Assembly: GCF_000524195.1 (NCBI RefSeq) | Contig: NW_020170411.1 | Span: 224,544 to 288,543, forward strand | Direction: 5' to 3' | From: Echinococcus granulosus | Taxonomy: Eukaryota > Platyhelminthes > Cestoda > Cyclophyllidea > Taeniidae | DNA: 64,000 nt | Shown: positions 47,912-59,941 of the stretch, one piece after another | Layout of the letters: each line of letters opens with the position of its first letter | How positions within the stretch are numbered: the first letter of the stretch is position 1 | Program-made: the position numbers and the translations under genes | Notes under the pieces: model-generated | What the model saw: only the letters and a program-made list of their open reading frames with translations | The model's database searches: none | What the model was told of the DNA's origin: nothing

Positions 47912-49706
47912 ATGGCGGCCCTACACCTTATATTACCAATGCTGAAACCACTTTCACGATGTGTAATCACAAAGACATTTTGTTCCTTCCGCAATTTCAC
48001 TCGTGTCAACAGTGACGCGTGTAAAAGAACCTTTTACATGGAAACCTACGGATGTCAAATGAATTTCAGTGATTCAGAAATAGTTCATTCAATTCTAAAA
48101 AGTGCGGGGTTCAAAAAAGTCAATGACCTCAGCGAGGTTTGATTTAATAATAATACATTTTTACTTGAAGGCGGATACTGCACTTCTTCTTACTTGTGCT
48201 ATTCGTGAAGGTGCCGAAGAAAAGATATGGCGTCGCATGAGACATTTTCGTTCTTCTTTAAGAAGCAAACATCGTTCACCTCTGTGCATAGGCATTCTCG
48301 GTTGCATGGCCGAACGTCTGAAAGAAAATCTACTTGAGGGATACGAAGTTACTGCAGATTTTGTATGTGGTCCAGATGCCTATCGTGACCTTCCAAAGTT
48401 AATTGAGGACATTCAAGCGAAAGGGTTGAAGGGGGCGTCTCTTGCTCTTTCTCTAGAGGAGACCTATGCCGATGTCAAACCCGTTCGTCAATTCGGCCCA
48501 TCGGCCTTCATTTCAGTGATGCGAGGCTGTGACAATATGTGTTCTTACTGCATTGTTCCTTTTGTTCGTGGAAGAGAGCGTAGTCGGCCCTTGAAATCTA
48601 TCATTGAAGAACTATACCAACTCTCCTTCGAGGTATTGCTACTTTCCTCGATTTTGTGACGCAATGATTAAGCCGAATCACCTCTTTTGTTTAAGGGTGT
48701 TAAAGAAGTTATTCTTTTGGGTCAAAATGTAAACAGTTATCGTGATCTCTCGGAGGGCATCGATTCCACTGGCTGCACTACCGATACGCTTGCTCCTGGC
48801 TTCAAGACTGTGTATAAGCAAAAAGTCGGTGGATACCGGTTCATCAGTCTGTTGGACGCAGCAAGCTCTGTTGATTCCAATATGCGCATACGTTTCACAT
48901 CCCCCCATCCCAAAGATTTTAATCTCGAAGTGAGTCTACCCCCACCGCTCATTTATATGATTTTATAGGTGCTTCAGCTGATTGCTGAGCGCCCTAACGT
49001 GTGTTCACAACTGCATTTACCGGCGCAATCGGGCAGTTCCCCGGTCCTTGAACGCATGCAACGTGGATACACCAGAGAAGCTTATCTGGAACTGGTCAAT
49101 CGTGCGAAATCGATCATTCCAAGCACGTTGTTACCTTATTCAGACCCGATTCCTTTAGACGTTGCAATCTCCTCGGACTTTATCGCTGGTTTCTGCGGCG
49201 AAACAGAGGACGATCACAATCAAACACTTTCTCTCATAGATCGCGTTTCGTACGCATACGGCTTTTGCTTTCCTTTTAGTCTCAGAGGTGTAAGTTCTAC
49301 CCTCCTTTTGCATCTGGATTCTTTTTGCGAAGTGGGTCAATTTTTCTCCGCGATTTTAGAAAACGCGTGCTTTCTACCGATTGGAGGATGACGTGCCGGC
49401 GGAAATCAAAGCACGCAGACATAACGAGTTGAAATCAGCTCTCCGGTCGGCAGCTCTTCGATTCAATAACTCCCTCATTGGTTCCACAGAACTTGTGCTT
49501 GTCGAATCGGTAACAGTTGGTTGCTCTCTCCCCTCCTCTGCACGCATGCGATCCGTCGTTTCTTTCTTCCTTTTCAGATTAGCAAAAGATCGAATGCTGA
49601 ATTGGCCGGACGCGTGGATGGAGGAGTTAAAGTCATTTTCCCAAAACACCTTCCAGATTCATCTGAAATCCACATAGGTGACTACGTCGCCTTAAAGGCA
49701 AGTTAG
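47912..49706 (+). CDS. CDK5RAP1: CDK5RAP1, radical-SAM tRNA methylthiotransferase
   Basis: A MiaB-type enzyme that adds a 2-methylthio group to isopentenyladenosine-37 of tRNAs, mainly mitochondrial in animals. Exons: 47912-48136, 48171-48632, 48696-48929, 48969-49122, 49159-49289, 49360-49509 and 49578-49706, giving 494 aa (human 588-601). The N-terminus is Arg/Ser/hydrophobic and suits a mitochondrial presequence. Cluster cysteines of the MTTase domain are C48 ([12 protein letters not shown]), C84 and C120; the radical-SAM CxxxCxxC is C195, C199 and C202 (GCDNMCSYC). [23 protein letters not shown] and [13 protein letters not shown] are conserved, and a TRAM-like tail follows. The intron at 49123-49158 appears to be GC-AG; if retained it adds 12 in-frame residues. 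The stop after ALKAS leaves the tail shorter than human; a GC donor (AAG|GCAAGT, 49698) could extend it. Confidence 0.95.
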
Positions 49707-50254
49707 GACTCAATGCTCTATGTAGATCGACGAGATCCAGCACTCGAGAGTGGGGCCTCAATTACTTCAAGTCCTTTTTCTATTAAATGCACTTGGGTTC
49801 TAGATTGATTCCTGCACTTCCCAAACTCTCCGAGGTACTCCACTCAGAAAAACGAATATAGTGGACTTTTACAAAGATCACTGTGCTCGGCGCCACGACG
49901 CTCGTGGATCGTAGTCTCCATCCCACCGGTTTAACTCGGTGACATAATATATAGTTTAGAGCATGCCTTCAGAGTTTTTTAAATGTTTCTAGAAACGCCA
50001 TACCGTTCCTAGACCAGCACCTCACGACCCTTTCGGTAAATCATTACCACAGGCTGCCACCTCGGTACTGAGTATTGGAAAGTAAGAGGTTAGTTATAAA
50101 AGTCTGTCAGCCCCAGGACCGAGCAAGTGATGCGTATGGAAACACATGAAATGCATTAGGCTAACAACACGATAACCGGATATAGATGCATGAAATGATC
50201 CGAAGAATAAAGAAGGGGGGACAGAGGCACTGGTAGCATGGACAGGAGAGATTG
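49707..50254. other. Spacer between convergent CDK5RAP1 and caspase genes
   Basis: Contains the possible extra 3' exon of CDK5RAP1 (about 49726-49804) and a plus-strand AATAAA at 50206-50211 that could serve as a distant polyadenylation signal. Nothing else is recognised. Confidence 0.45.
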
Positions 50255-53200
50255 TCAGACGATGAAGGCCTTGCGGGTAAGTGTGGAGTTTACGCTCACC
50301 ATCTGCTTACTGCCGTGGGAGTCGCTCTGGCCTGTGTTCGACTCGTAGAGCAGTGCCACTTTGCGTGCCACCACTGTCAATAGTGAGGCCACGTCGTGAT
50401 GCCGGCCTGACTCCTGCGCCGCCTTTATCACCTTGCACAATTCCTGGATGAACCAACTGCCTGCGTGCGAGTTGCGCCAAGCGTAGTAACCTGCATAATG
50501 CATCACGAATACACACGGGCACTTGTAAGTGGTGTTAAATTGTTACACTGAAAGCAACATCTCGAGTCTATTTTAGTCTCTCTCGGCCATAAAAAACGGG
50601 TGAGTCTCCTTGGTTGGCGGTGATTGATTCCATATATGTGTTTCACGAACCAAGGACAGTTTCACTACTACCTCAGGGGCAAGACCTAACCCTGTCCAAA
50701 GAAAAAAAACAGCTTATAAGCATGCTTAGAAGGAGAAACAGCACGAATTGCGTCACCTTTTTATGGGTTTGGGAAGATCGACGACAAATCTACTGCTACG
50801 ACATGAGGATGTGACTGGAAAAAGCCAAGTGGAGGAATGGGGAATGCAAACGTGGGGCACGGCCTACCGGGAAAGGTTGAGTTAGCGACGAAGATGTCGG
50901 CCTCGATGGGGAGCTTTGTGACAAGCACAGAGTCCGAGCTAGCATCCGTAGAGAGAGTGACACCTTTATCGAACTTGCAGCCTCGGCAGGCCTTAAAGAT
51001 ATGAATGAGAAAAAAAAGGCACGCTTGGTGTTGTTTAAGAGTTCAAAATAAACATCGTTAATCAGCGTTGAAACAAACAACGAACACAGCAATGATGGTA
51101 CAGTGCATCCTGTTTACTAAAACACCTATAACCGGATGAAGAGAGAGGTTCTCGGTGTGCACAGTACTTGTTTCTAAGTTGATTCACTTCTGATAGTTCC
51201 GGATTTTAAAGTGGCGCTACTGCTGCACAGATCCCGGTGACCCATCACACCCCGCTACATTGTACGGAACTTACGCCAATTAAGACCGAGAATTGAATCA
51301 TATGATAATAGATTTAAGGCCGAAGTGAGCCCCACAAAGTGGTGCAATGATTAAGATAATATTTTAAGACACCGAATGTCACAGAATACGGGCCTGTCTA
51401 ACCACAAGGGAAGCTGAGCGTGACGCTAACAGGTGACATCGAGCACTGCAAATTCTGATTTGACAGAACCGGAGAACTAGCGAGGGATGGGAAAGAAAGT
51501 TATTTCTAACACTACCTTCGAGAGGGCAGAAATGTACCTTGGTAAATAGATTGTAGAGCTCCACAGGAAATAGAATTAAATAGATGTAAATGCAACATAA
51601 TAAACATTTAGGAATACATTGAACGGTCAAATAGTCAGCTTTAACTGAACCAGACAAAGTATCCTGCATTTGTTGATTAATGTGAGCACTTGAGAGTGAC
51701 TAATGGCTTACCTGAACGTTCACTTGAATCAAATTAAATGGTTTTATTATTCGGAGTCCTGGTAACAATGAATACCAGTAAACAGTAAGACTGCCATTAA
51801 ACCACTTCCAAACAATGACCTGAGATAAGTTGCGTACGGCCTTTTAATGCGCAAAAAGTGCCACAAACACATGCAGCCGGCTAAACTACGTGGTGAATTG
51901 ACAAAAGCAAAACTACACCAGTCGAAACGTCGCCATTAAATTCGAGACCAAATTTCTCAGTCACCATCGGCACATGGAGAGATACAAAAATTGTAAGTCG
52001 TAATAATTGATAACTTCTAGCCCTATGGAGGGAACTAAACAGTTCTGAGTAAATCCTCTGACTTTACAGTGAGATTAGTTGGAGCTACACTTCTTCATGG
52101 AGATTCCCATTATGTAAAATACATCCAACAACGGTCTCAGTGCCACCCAAGACGCACCTGAATAAAGAACATTTTCGGTTTGCCAGCGAGGGTAGGGCAC
52201 CTATCGGAGCGGAAGTATCCGATGAGACGATCAACGTTGATGGTCCCGTCGGAGGCGTAGACAATCCCCTCAGCGCCATGGCTAAGGATGACGCAAGCAA
52301 AGCTGTCGTACTTACTGTGGTTCTGCGATCGCACTGCAAAAAAGAAGCTAGTGGAACCAATCATTCATACACACATCTTGTTCCTGTTGACATCATCTTT
52401 CGTGAATTTGCAGTGATCGAACAATTGAGTCCACTATGCACGCCTCTGATCAACCATATTGAATGTAATAAACTTTCGCTTTTGGTTGTAAATTATCAAC
52501 CAATTATCTAATTCGCATTCGACCACAAACGCATGTAGGTTGTAGACAACTCTCAACTCAATAAGACTGCCTTAAACAGATTTCCTTTCCACAAAAAATC
52601 AGTCTCAATCGCTTATTTCCAATGCTTTGCACTGTTTATGACGCGGTAATTGTTTTTAGTAGTTTCAGGCGCACTCTCTTTAAGAGCAATTTACCGTTGG
52701 ATTAAACCCAGAAAATGATTCAAAGCGTATATTCATGAAATTGAGAATTAGGGGTATTTTATCACAAAGCAAATACTGGACTACTAATCTACAAGGAAAT
52801 TGATTAGCAAAAGCAGGCACATTTCCATTTGCTTCACCATAATTTGTGAGAAGGTGCTAAATGATTGTGAGTATCCGAAATAAATAATTTAGGGACCTCT
52901 TTTTAGGTTATTCACCAAGCTTGAGAAAGGTAGTATAAGAAATGAAATCGGATTAAGGGTAGGGAGGACCGGGTCTGCCACACATGGAGCACCTGCCACA
53001 GACACACAGGTCATTACGTAGTCATAAAATATGGCAGTCTAAATCCCATAAAAAAGCTCACTGATATTTTTTTACCAAGACACGGTTCGCTAAACGGGTG
53101 GTACATACGTGCGCCTAAAATCCTTTTGCAAGAATGAAATATGTCCGAGGCTAATCTTCTACTGAAAATTAAGCATGTTGGAATGTTTGATGAATTACGA

Positions 53201-53825
53201 TTCGGGTTTATGGGATACTGCACAGCGATTCTCATTTAGCGAAGTGCGATCACGTCCCAACGACATTTATAACCAACATTAAAAACAGAGAATGAATCAA
53301 AATAGCACAAATCCACAAAATTTCTCCCAATTCGAATTCAGTTTAGGGTGCTAGAAAAAGAGAATGGTAGAAGATGATGTGGGAGAATGACTAACCGTCA
53401 TCAAGAAGAAACTCCATTTTCCGGAGCGTGAGATTGGTAGCGCGGTTAACAGCGTAGCCACAGCGAATGAAAGTGCGTTCGATATTGTCCGCATCGACAT
53501 CGGTGCCGTCACGGCGCTCCTGCCCGGTCTTGGCTGAATCAAAATCGCGCTGGTTGATGAGGAGGCAGACACCGCGCGGATTACTACGATTGGTAGGGTT
53601 CGCCACCCGCGGGTATCCAAGGTCAGGGTCGCAGAGCTCAATCTCGCTGAGGTATCTTCGTCTATCACCACTTCCGATTCCTGTTGTCACTTCTGCCGGC
53701 TTAACGCTTTTCGAAAGCGTCGGTGAGGCCTGGCACGGTGACGTCGTCCCTCGTGGTGTCGGGGACGCCTTACCTCCTGTCGAGGAGCTGGCAGTCAAAA
53801 ACAGGAACCCATCACATCTATCCAT
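50255..53825 (-). CDS. Executioner-type caspase (caspase-3/7-like)
   Basis: A cytosolic cysteine protease of apoptosis, cleaving after Asp. Four exons (53396-53825, 52158-52333, 50868-50991, 50255-50490) give 321 aa. The prodomain is Ser/Thr/Pro-rich (about 80 residues), with no CARD or DED seen. The large subunit runs from GVCLLINQRDF with ERRDGTDVDADNIERTF. The catalytic His is H162 in LSHGAEG. FFIQ|ACRG places catalytic Cys204 just after an intron. A linker with TDASSDS is a plausible processing site. The small subunit has LPIEADIFVANSTFPG and GYYAWRNSHAGSWFIQELC, which matches the caspase-3 substrate-pocket block GYYSWRNSKDGSWFIQSLC. The C-terminus ends STLTRKAFIV. The start ATG at 53825 follows a GTGTTAG by 3 nt. 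No close homologue gene is seen nearby. Confidence 0.95.
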
Positions 53826-56800
53826 AATCTAACACTGTCCTACATGCCAAATATCTACCGATCCTCCTAGTGTAGAGTCTGAGGATGAGTGTACGCTCAA
53901 GTGAGGCCGCACTTCCGAACACGTTAGTGAACGAAAAGCCAAACAGGAAATTTCGATCATTCTAGTCTTTTCTATTATCAATCGCATGCTAATTTCCCCT
54001 AGCGATGCCTCCAAGCCTAGAAGCGATCAAACAGTTTTTAAAAAGTTGATCAAACGAACCCACGTAAGGAAGCAGCTACTAGCAGCAATACAAAACTCCT
54101 ATCTCCTTCTAGAAGAATGCACTTCACCAATCTTTTAAAAGTGTTAAAGTGGTTTTAGTGCATTCGCGGTAAATGTTTACCTATGTTATTGGGGGACGAC
54201 TATGGTAAATAGTTTAAGGTTGAGAAAGCAAGAAGCTGCATGCTGCCATTTTCAGTAAATAATACAGTTTGCAAAACCAAGCTTTAATAAAGAGGGTTAC
54301 AAGCAAGTTTAGATGAATCAGACAGGAGAAAATTCAATCACATTTGTAGAAAATGCGCCTTGAATACGGAAGAGAGTATTTTAAAGTTCGTTAGAGAACG
54401 CTGACATAGCTTTGGTAAGGTTACGGTCATTTACATCTAGATTTGGGTCGGACCGATTCCGGTACTCTTACTACACTTTTAGCTTGTATCTTATGGCTGA
54501 CCGCAACAAATGCACGATTGGTTTTAACCTAAGGGTAATGGGCAAAACGTGGGCACGTTGCAACCTGCGAGGACTGATGGGGGCATGATTTAATAAACTC
54601 GTTTTTTTAAATTATCAAAAAATCCATCACTCGGAGTAAATAGAGAGTTCCCTTAGTTGCACTTGAGGACGTAACTGACAGTACACACATTATGCTTTAA
54701 AATTGACCATTTTTACTAAAAATGCTTATAGCCAACTTCTGAAGATGCTAATTCTAGGAAATTAGGGAAAAAATGGAGTTACACTAACCACCTCCAAATC
54801 AAAGATAGAAATATTCAGTTTTGTAGAGTAATTACTAACGCAAATGTATAGTTTCTTTATGCTCAAAGGAATGCTAACATTTATACGGTCACAGTACGTG
54901 GACAACTGCACACCAAACGTATGTTCATACTAGAAAAAGCGGAATTCACTTGACTCGCAGCTGAATGCCTTCACAGCATTGAGGTAAATTAACGTTGAAC
55001 AAGAAGCCTCGGATACTGTTTGTTTAGAGTGTGTCTTTTAATAATTTATACCATGTATTCGGATATCTTTACAAGAGACCATTTCATGAAACAGCTGACT
55101 ACCGTTGGTAGTGTAAACTTGTCCAACGTCTACGCATCCTTTGATGTGATCCGACGAATTGGGTAGACAAACAAAATTCCCATTGTTAGAAGCCAACTAA
55201 TCAGTTCATAATAGAAGTACTATTTGACCACGTAGCAATAGTCACGATACACACAATACAAGTGTATTGATGCGATTTGCTTGTAAAGAGGACTGTCAGG
55301 TTGAAAGAGATTCGCGAATTTCTTCCAAAGAGGTCTACACATAAACACTAACTATACTGTGGGTATTTGGCATATAGATCAAAGGAAGTGACATTCAATA
55401 GATAATAATGTATCATAGATTGCCCCATTTCAAATTCGACAGCACTGAATATGCCTGTTCAAGAAATGGATTTGGATACAATAAAATATTATGCCTAAGT
55501 ATTCTGGAGGAGCAGCCACAAACAAGCATTTAAACAGAGTAAACTTCCCAAGTAAAGAAAATAGAGAACGTGATGGAAAGTGATGCTTGGATTTGTTGAT
55601 TGATAGAGACGTATTGGTCCAGTACTTCATTAACCTTTCTCCCCTTAGATTAGAGTCAGTCATTCAAAAGCCCTGACAAAAGCACACTCAAGGTATCAGT
55701 TGCCGAAAGATGAAAATCTAGGTATCTGAATCTACGGTGAGCACTTATCGAAAGGGAAATCTAAAATGTAGCGAATGAAGAAATAAAAATACGTAAAATT
55801 AGTATTTGTAAAAGCACGAGTATAGACTGGGATTTAGACTGGTTACTTAACGTAATTGTTTAAAAAATAAGAAAAACTTATAATGTCCCCATTGAAAGGA
55901 AGAATTGTAAGCGTCTTAGTTCAATTATTTATCCAATCGAACTAAAACATGTTAATGCGAACATAGTCAAGGATTCAACGATGTGAAATGGCAAAAAAGA
56001 TCAAGCAATAGTGCGGAAGCTCACCAAAATGATGGATCCATGCATACTCTATTTCTAAGTGTAACGGATATCAACGGCCGGGATGACCACGCCCACCACT
56101 ATGATTTCATCTCTGAGACTCCTCATGTCAGAAAGATGGGAAAGTCATGCAACAACTGACCGCTAGCAATTACAGCACAAAAAAGCCCACATATATGGCC
56201 ACGACTGCTACGAAGTTGCAAACCTTCCCAACACAAACGGACCGATATGCGCATATGCATGTGCGTGGGCATGGTTGTTTGGCATTTCGTTGCACGGCGC
56301 TGGGTGTTTACGAGAGCTAAAGCGAATGAGGTATCCGAAATATGCCATAAGACAATGCAAGCTCACATCGCTTGGGCGCCTTTGTGTGCAAAAACAACGG
56401 GAGGTGCAAACTATGCTACCCAATGGTACATAAACGGTTCAAGTAACAGCAACCACTTTAAAAAACAGCCTATCATCTGTTTATCCAGAGGACATAGCAT
56501 AAAGCCAAGGCAAAGTGTGTCTAGCTTCTACGCCTACAATAGAGACGAGCCCAGAACTCGAAAGAAACATTGTTGCTAAGTCCGATTACCGTAGAGAGAA
56601 GTTAAAGTCCATCAACTTCACAAAGTACCCGTTTTTTATGAAAAAAAATGAAATACTTATTCCAATTCATTAAACAAATGGGCACACAAAACCCCTCACA
56701 CAACACCGTTTCATGCTCCACAATCTAAAATAAGTTTGTAAAACTCCATTTACTTTTTAAAAAGGTTATCCTTTTTAACCTCTGGATTAACCTGCACAAA

Positions 56801-56927
56801 AGAAACGTTCCCTTCTAGAGCGAAAATAATGCATGATTCGAGTAATCTATCCATGCATATTGTTCCCAACTTTCTTTCTAGTACCGCTTGAATTGGCGAT
56901 TTATGACTACCTTCAATCGTAAGATGG
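53826..56927. other. Gene-poor spacer of 3.1 kb
   Basis: No exon with recognisable similarity or consistent splice support is seen. Single frames at 55430-55663 (-) and 56247-56579 (+) are of ORF-by-chance length for such DNA and are not called. Confidence 0.45.
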
Positions 56928-58165
56928 TTAACTCCACCTCAACACCGGTCCATATTCTCGACGCATTTTCGTAAGTGCATGTTCACACTGGTAGATTTCC
57001 ATTTGAACGCTCATGTGCGCAAATAAAAGCCACTGACTATTTCGTGAATCAATTACGACCTCTCATACATAGTAATGATTGTGATAGTGCATTTTTTACC
57101 TACTCTAGATCTACAACAATCTGAGTATCGAGCATTCACATTCCAGAAGCTGTAAACAGTGACAGAAATACAACAGAGTTCAAATTCTGTGCAAGGCCCC
57201 CAAAAATGCTTACGATATACGTAGGATCGTCCACTATAACCCAATCACATTTGTAAGTTAAGTCTGAAATATTTTCAAGGCCCATTAGCCAGTGAAAAGC
57301 ACACGTTTTTTCCGTTAACCAACAGTCATGTTGGTTAAAAGTGAACCAAATATCTACTTTTTATTGACTACTCGCATTCCATCATGCCAGAAATAATTCA
57401 AATGTCCTATTAATAGACATAAAAGAGTGCAATCCTAAACCAGAGATTACAATAAAGTGGTAACGCAATTTATCTTAGAAAAAAAGGCTCCAAAGTGTGA
57501 CATGAAGATGATTTCCCGGAGAGAAACCGGGAAATAAGGATAAGTTGAGCGGTTGAACTTTTGAAGATATGAGTAACGCCGCCATTTGTAATTGTCTGTA
57601 AATAACAGGTCACTACCATATTCAAGAACAATGCACCAAAAATGTCAACGAATAAATATGACTGCCCGATGAATTCAAAAATAAGGCCCATTTACGTCGT
57701 CGCCATAAACAAAAACCCCACAGTTGCACAACCAGACATTGAACATACATCACTAACATCCCCATTTTATTCGTCCCTTCGAAAAGCATTCAAGCACAGT
57801 TTATTGAAATTATGGTCATGAACAACATCAAATGTATCCATATTTGCTGTGCATACCCACTTGGCACTGCAACGGCTACACTTTAGAGCATATAACAAGA
57901 TATCTACTGCCGTGTTTAAATACAGGAAAGAACAAAAACATCACGCGTTAAAAATCTGAAAACACGTAAAAGGAATGGAGACGTACAAAATAAAACTGGC
58001 ATCCTCAGCATCGTCCTTAACTGGAATATCGGCAGTGGGTTTTGAAGACAAAACCTTGTTCTCCATTCGTACTAAAAATGCTAATAACAGTACACAAGAA
58101 AACACCCCAATACAGAAGAGAAATAAGCAGTATATGAGATACCACTTGGAATGCCAGCAAAACAT
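56928..58165 (-). CDS. Unrecognised single-pass membrane protein, 133 aa
   Basis: Four small exons join in compatible phases: 57987-58165, 57528-57595, 57214-57263 and 56928-57032. The product starts MFCWHSKWYL, with a strongly hydrophobic segment at about residues 8-32, then a polar region (MENKVLSSKPTADIPVKDDAE), a middle with KCDWVIVDDPTYI, and a basic C-terminus MEIYQCEHALTKMRREYGP. That arrangement suggests a type II or signal-anchored protein with a small folded domain. I recognise no family. Weak points are the exon 2 donor (CCCG|GTTTCT) and the choice between two acceptors for the last exon (57032 or a few bases upstream). The protein-like composition of each exon, stops in most other frames, and agreement of all phases are the support. 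Confidence 0.4.
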
Positions 58166-59513
58166 ATCGCCTTAATATGACGTATTACAAATTATCTCAA
58201 CATAATGCTAAGGTGGCTACTGCCTTGCTAAATAATTTTTCTTTCTATTTCACGTGACTGTCTTAAAAAATTGAAGGACTATCGACGGTTTGCCAGGTCT
58301 AAACTTTGTGGAATTTTGTAACAAAATAAGCTATTACTTAAATTGAAAGCTGTGTACATTAAAGAAGGAATTGCAGAATGCGTGACATAGGGGGAGGGGG
58401 AAGTAGAAAAAATGTGCAATGCCAACCCTAAAAACGCTTTAAAAGATAATACTTTGGCCACTTTCGTAAACACTTGTTTTAACAGAAACGCATGCAACAC
58501 AGACATGACGACAAATCAGGTCACCGATATAAACAGCTTAATAGTAATTATGGAGGTCCGAAGTTATCATTTAATGAATGGATGGCAAACTGTAGAAATT
58601 AAGCATTGATGGGAGTCACAGTAGGAAGAAGAACAAAAGTCTGACAGCCATTTTGGTAAAAAGTGACTAATAACGTCAAAACTGAGGCAAAATTGAAATC
58701 AATTTCATGATGCAAGTGGGTGAAAACCCACCTGACCCCGAAAGCCAGCATACAAACGCCTAAAGGGACAAAGCCCGTACACTCTTGAATGCATCGACAA
58801 ATTCTAGGTCATTATGGCTTACTAAAACAATGTCATAGGACTAAATTCGGCAAGTAATTACATGGATTGACTTAATTATTTGCATAGGCGATGAAAACAT
58901 AGTTATTGCTAGGACTAGTAGTTCAGCAGAATACGCGTTCGCTCAACGTTATAACATTGCTTTTAATTATAGGCCTTAAAGTTGCAAATAGCGAAACCAC
59001 TTTTTGCTGTCAACAAGAAAGAGAAAAATTATTTGTTATTTGTTAGCGTATACCTATTTCTTGAGTCCCAGCTCTAGTTTACTAGGAAAAGGGTGCCGCA
59101 ATAACTGGTATAACGGCAATGTAGCGTCCAGAGGCTTCCTTGAAGACGAAAGAGGACATAGTACTCGGGCAGAATATACATATCCAGCACAGTACGTTGG
59201 TGATCCATATTCGCTGACACTGTGATTTTTCACGTTACAGCAGTCGCTTTTTTAAACTGATGTGGATATCTTTCTTGTACTTAATTAAAACCTCGTAAAG
59301 TTCTCATTCGGTGTGAAACTATTATTGCTCTAATTCAATGATTCCTTTCTGGCTGAAATTATCTCAAAACAGTCGGGTTCGCTACTTTGATACCCGTTGG
59401 GCCCTTTAATCCTACCCATTCTGGTGAAATGCACTGAATCTACCATACCCATTAGGTCATTTTTTCCGCCTATTTGTATTTGATACTCTACTGGTAATGT
59501 GTAAAACTATGGC
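58166..59513. other. Spacer with a truncated repeat
   Basis: No gene is recognised. The only identifiable content is the 5' fragment of the LTR-like repeat at 59120-59192. Confidence 0.5.
59120..59192 (+). repeat. Truncated LTR-like repeat, subfamily A 5' fragment
   Basis: The first ~73 bp of the element are present (TGTAGCGTCCAGAGGCTTCC through GGGCAGAATATACATATCCAGCAC), then similarity stops abruptly, so the 3' two thirds have been lost. Confidence 0.72.
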
Positions 59514-59786
59514 ATGGCAGCAGCGGTTGCCCCGATAGATGCCTTAGCAGCTCTCAATAACTGCGGCAGGCCTGGTGTTCCACGTCCCCACATCGATATC
59601 AATACACCCTTGGCCGAGCAACTTAAACTGAACCCATCGGAAATGTCACCCAACGGCACAGACGCCTCTCGCCCTACCAGCCTTACCCACTGTGCGAGGG
59701 AGACGCATCGGTTTCAATCCCTACCACAATCATCTAGGTTAACCTTTTGTCACCAATGCATCAGAATGACCCAAAATGACCCATGA
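59514..59786 (+). CDS. Hypothetical ORF, 90 aa
   Basis: An ATG-initiated, relatively GC-rich frame beginning MAAAVAPIDALAALNNCGRP, with Pro/Ser/Thr-rich continuation and two C-terminal Cys-His-rich bits (THCARETHRF, FCHQC). A possible donor (ATCTAG|GTTAAC) lies within it near 59738. No family and no partner exon are recognised. It may be an exon of a plus-strand gene or a noncoding GC-rich patch. Confidence 0.28.
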   Translation: MAAAVAPIDALAALNNCGRPGVPRPHIDINTPLAEQLKLNPSEMSPNGTDASRPTSLTHCARETHRFQSLPQSSRLTFCHQCIRMTQNDP

Positions 59787-59941
59787 TTCATCCAGGTCCA
59801 AATATCCACAATACCAATAATCACGACATGTAGGATGTATTAAAGTAATGCACCTCTACCCATAACCAAGATTGACGCAATTGAGTAGAAAATAGGAAAA
59901 GAGGAGTTAGAGGCTTTGAGGACGAAATTGGGGCGGACACC

